Assembly: GCF_003837805.1 (NCBI RefSeq)
Contig: NZ_RQIT01000020.1
Location: 62,001 to 126,000 of the forward strand
Source of the DNA: Bradyrhizobium sp. RP6
GTDB taxonomy: Bacteria; Pseudomonadota; Alphaproteobacteria; Rhizobiales; Xanthobacteraceae
Direction of reading: 5' to 3'
Length of the DNA: 64,000 nucleotides
The stretch's first letter is position 1. Each line of letters opens with the position of its first letter. The notes beneath the pieces were generated by a model that did not search any database, was not told where the DNA came from, and saw only the letters and a list, made by a program, of their open reading frames with translations. Below, piece by piece: positions 61,827-64,000 of this stretch. The position numbers were made by a program, and so were the translations under genes.

Positions 61827-63499
61827 TGATTGAGGCGCCGGTTCGAGCTCCCATCGATGTCCGCTACCAAGTCGTCGCGTCCTACATTGATGCCGGGAAG
61901 AGCGGCCTGTCCTTGAAGGGAAGAGATGCCCTTCGGCAGCTCCTCAGCGATGCCCTAGGCGCGAAGCGTTTGTTTGATGCCATCCTGGTTCTCGACGTCA
62001 GCCGATGGGGACGCTTTCAAAATCCCGACCAGGCCGCGCACTACGAATTTCTCTGTCGTCAAGCGGGGATCAGCGTGGGGTACTGCGCTGAGCCTTTCGG
62101 CGAAGATGTCGCTCCCGTCACGACCATCGTCAAGCATTTGAAGCGGGTGATGGCTGGTGAATATAGCCGGGAGCTCTCGGGCAAGCTAGCTCGTGCCAAG
62201 CGCCAGCAGGCCGAACTCGGTTTTCGCCAGGGCTCGCGGGTGCTTTATGGCTTCCGGAGGGTGCTGGTCGACGCGGCGCGCAACCCCAAGCAGGTCCTGC
62301 AACAGGGCGAGAGAAAGGCACTGAGCAACGATAAGGTCGTTGTTGTCCCAGGCCCGGCCGAAGAGCTGGAGGTCATAAGACGCATTTTCGAGATGTACGT
62401 TCGTGACGAGGTTTCGATCAAGAAGATCGCGCGGTGCTTTGCCGATGAAAGCATAAGAGGACAAGCCGGGCACTTGCTTAGCCCTGCTATCATTCGGAGA
62501 ATCTTGTCGAGCGAACTGTGCATCGGCCGAATGACCTACAATCGGACGATCCACAGATTACAAAAGCCGGTTATGAAAAATCCGGAATCGGCTTGGACGA
62601 GGTTTTCCGCGTTCGAGCCGGTCGTGCCGGTTGCCCTGTTCGAAGACGCGCAGAAGCGCTTGGCACGGCACAGATTGTGGGACGAGGAAGCGATTAAGGC
62701 CGCCCTGAAAAGGCTGCTGGCCCGCGAAGGCTACCTGAAGCAAAAGTTGATCGAACAGGCTAAAGACGTCCCATCAGCGGAAACCGTGGCCTCTCACTTC
62801 GGATCGCTCCATGCCGCGTATGAAGCGGTCGGATACAGGCCGCCTCCCGTCTCTCCCTTCGGCAACAATGGAAGGCATTGGAGCAAAAAGGAGATACTGG
62901 CGGGCCTGCGAAAACTGCACGGGGCGCGCGGGTACATCACGAACAGGCTGATCAACAAATGCAGCTTCCTTCCCTCAGACAATTACATACGGCGGCACCT
63001 TGGTTCATTGGCCGGCGCACTCAAAGAGGCAGGACTTCCCGTTATTCCCCATAGCGAAGTACAGAAACGCAGCTGGGAACGTCGAAAGACGAATGGCTGT
63101 GATGAATACTATCACGGCATTCGCTGGACGGACGCGCGGCTTCTCCGCGCCCTGCGCGAGCTTGAGCAGCAGTTTGGATACATCTCGGCCAACTTGATCA
63201 ATCAAAACGGAACCACGCCCAAAAGCGGCTACTACGTCAAGCGTTTTGGTTCGCTCACCAAAGCAAGAAGACGAGCCAAACTGCCAAACCTCAGCCATTC
63301 GGACATCACTCTCGCAGCTTGCAAGCGCAGGAAGGCAGGCACTCTCATCAGGCGGAAGTCGCAGGAGTCGAAGGTGGTCCCTGTTCTGCGCTACCGTTCC
63401 GAAGACATCTTGCGCGGCCTGCGGGCGTTGGCTCGGCGAGAAGGCAAGATAACAATCGGGCTCATTGATGATGAACTGGTCTGTGGGCGTCGAGTATGA
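61826..63499 (+). CDS. Serine recombinase, truncated at both ends
   Basis: A 557-residue member of the large serine recombinases. Resolvase-domain residues are present from YQVVASYIDAGKSGLSLKGR onward, including the arginines in DVSRWGRF (60-63), and the recombinase domain spans about 130-260 (LGFRQGSRVLYGFRR). The first ~35 residues of the fold, which carry the catalytic serine, are missing: the protein opens MIEAPVRAPIDVRY. The C-terminal half holds three ~53-residue repeats (285-337, 352-404, 434-486), each with LxxLxxxxGYI, a PS/PK turn and a FGSL or LGSL block, plus a fourth that breaks off after GKITIGLIDDE. The last nine residues are encoded by omp-gene DNA read in another frame. Probably inactive alone. 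Confidence 0.8.
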   Translation: MIEAPVRAPIDVRYQVVASYIDAGKSGLSLKGRDALRQLLSDALGAKRLFDAILVLDVSRWGRFQNPDQAAHYEFLCRQAGISVGYCAEPFGEDVAPVTTIVKHLKRVMAGEYSRELSGKLARAKRQQAELGFRQGSRVLYGFRRVLVDAARNPKQVLQQGERKALSNDKVVVVPGPAEELEVIRRIFEMYVRDEVSIKKIARCFADESIRGQAGHLLSPAIIRRILSSELCIGRMTYNRTIHRLQKPVMKNPESAWTRFSAFEPVVPVALFEDAQKRLARHRLWDEEAIKAALKRLLAREGYLKQKLIEQAKDVPSAETVASHFGSLHAAYEAVGYRPPPVSPFGNNGRHWSKKEILAGLRKLHGARGYITNRLINKCSFLPSDNYIRRHLGSLAGALKEAGLPVIPHSEVQKRSWERRKTNGCDEYYHGIRWTDARLLRALRELEQQFGYISANLINQNGTTPKSGYYVKRFGSLTKARRRAKLPNLSHSDITLAACKRRKAGTLIRRKSQESKVVPVLRYRSEDILRGLRALARREGKITIGLIDDELVCGRRV

Positions 63500-63668
63500 C
63501 CATCTCTGGATGGGGAATAACACTCGCACGTTTGCAGGCGCAGGTATCGTCACACCCGGTGGTGTGACCCTGCTCAGCGACCGCGTGAGCCAGGATGTGG
63601 ACATGGTCACAGTCCGCTTGAACTATCGCTTTGGCGGCTACGGCGCTCCAATTGCTGCTCGCTACTAA
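63471..63668 (+). pseudogene. 3' fragment of an outer-membrane protein gene
   Basis: Encodes the last ~65 residues of an Omp25-like barrel: NWSVGVEYDHLWMG, then DRVSQDVDMVTVRLNYRFGG and the terminal AARY. No signal peptide or start belongs to it, and the sequence upstream is recombinase. It overlaps the recombinase 3' end by about 28 bases in a different frame. Its own terminator is intact. The rest of the gene is not in this window. Confidence 0.75.
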
Positions 63669-63687
63669 CGGCTAAGCCTCGCATTCT

Positions 63688-63714
63688 AAAGCCCCGGTTC
63701 GCCGGGGCTTTTTT
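63688..63714 (+). terminator. Intrinsic terminator of the omp fragment
   Basis: The 10-bp stem AAAGCCCCGG / CCGGGGCTTT with a TTCG tetraloop runs into a TTTTTT tract. It begins 20 bases after the omp stop codon. Confidence 0.9.
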
Positions 63715-63792
63715 CGTGCTGAGCGATTATCGTTTCAGAGAACGGCCAGCCTTCAAACTCAGCGCCGGCAAAGTCACCCGATTTCCTCAAAG

Positions 63793-64000
63793 TTAATTCG
63801 GTGTGTCGAAAGCGGTCAGACGGTCGTGGTCGAGCACAACGATGTCGCGCTGCGTGTTGCTGAGAAAGCCTATGACGCCGTCGGCATGGAGTTGAGACAT
63901 CGCGCGGGACACGGTCTCAATCGTCAGTCCCAAATAGTCGGCGATATTGCGGCGAGACATCGGCAGCAAAATACGCCGGCCGCTGTCGAGCGAGCATTCA
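63793..64000 (-). CDS. Crp/Fnr (FixK-like) regulator, 5' part outside window
   Basis: The last ~69 codons of a Crp/Fnr-family regulator, read leftwards from the window edge to the TAA at 63793-63795. The DNA-binding helix-turn-helix reads RRNIADYLGLTIETVSRAMS, then QLHADGVIGFLSNTQRDIVV, very like FixK/FnrN proteins that bind TTGAT-N4-ATCAA sites. The sensor part, which would show whether Fe-S cysteines exist, is not visible. Confidence 0.85.
   Translation of the reverse strand, partial: ECSLDSGRRILLPMSRRNIADYLGLTIETVSRAMSQLHADGVIGFLSNTQRDIVVLDHDRLTAFDTPN

Overview
The window looks like chromosome of a Bradyrhizobium-type alphaproteobacterium (Nitrobacteraceae). The evidence is high G+C, GTG/ATG starts with GGAG-type ribosome sites, several Omp25/RopB-like beta-barrel proteins with the AADLGAR mature N-terminus, a class I PHA synthase, a FixK/FNR-like regulator at the right edge, and families of short dispersed inverted repeats between genes. 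No tRNA, rRNA or CRISPR array was recognised.

Layout. 1-6 kb: diguanylate cyclase (cut by the window), DEAD-box helicase, AraC regulator, exported caspase-fold protein and two small exported proteins. 6-15 kb: FAD monooxygenase, two outer-membrane barrels, an SDR, parE (with a decayed copy of its own 3' end just downstream), DedA and a secreted MBL hydrolase. 15-20 kb: PaiB, a tandem pair of type I and type II argC, a divergent ornithine-carbamoyltransferase paralogue, an omp gene remnant and MAPEG. 20-27 kb: phaC, alaC-like aminotransferase, hom, glpX, haloacid dehalogenase. 27-36 kb: ASCH and DUF4269 proteins, a second MBL hydrolase, then a coherent catabolic cluster (GntR regulator, crotonase, class III CoA-transferase, TctCBA tricarboxylate transporter, PdxA-like dehydrogenase). 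36-48 kb: cupin, NmrA-like SDR, soluble chemoreceptor-like protein, recJ, SDR, class II aldolase, lytic transglycosylase, and a MarR / frameshifted AhpD / cupin group around a perfect 20-bp palindrome. 48-57 kb: M23 peptidase-like protein, the complete EF-P modification set (efp, epmA, epmB), DAHP synthase, HdeD, PrsW, PilZ.

The strongest regulatory find lies upstream of the DAHP synthase gene. A 26-residue leader peptide carries Tyr-Phe-Trp-Tyr-Phe-Ser-Tyr and is followed by three mutually exclusive pairing segments and a GC hairpin with a T-run. This has all the parts of a ribosome-mediated attenuator, and the leader ATG sits where the transcript should start.

57.9-63.5 kb is an accessory island: small orphan genes, about 1.5 kb without a convincing intact gene but containing some ten copies of a GTGAGACACCT-like motif, an Xre repressor, and a serine-recombinase gene. 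The recombinase lacks the N-terminal nucleophile segment, carries about four tandem C-terminal repeats, and its last repeat is cut off where it runs into the 3' end of an outer-membrane protein gene. The island therefore appears to be a degraded integrated element joined to an omp gene. The window ends in the 3' part of a Crp/Fnr gene.
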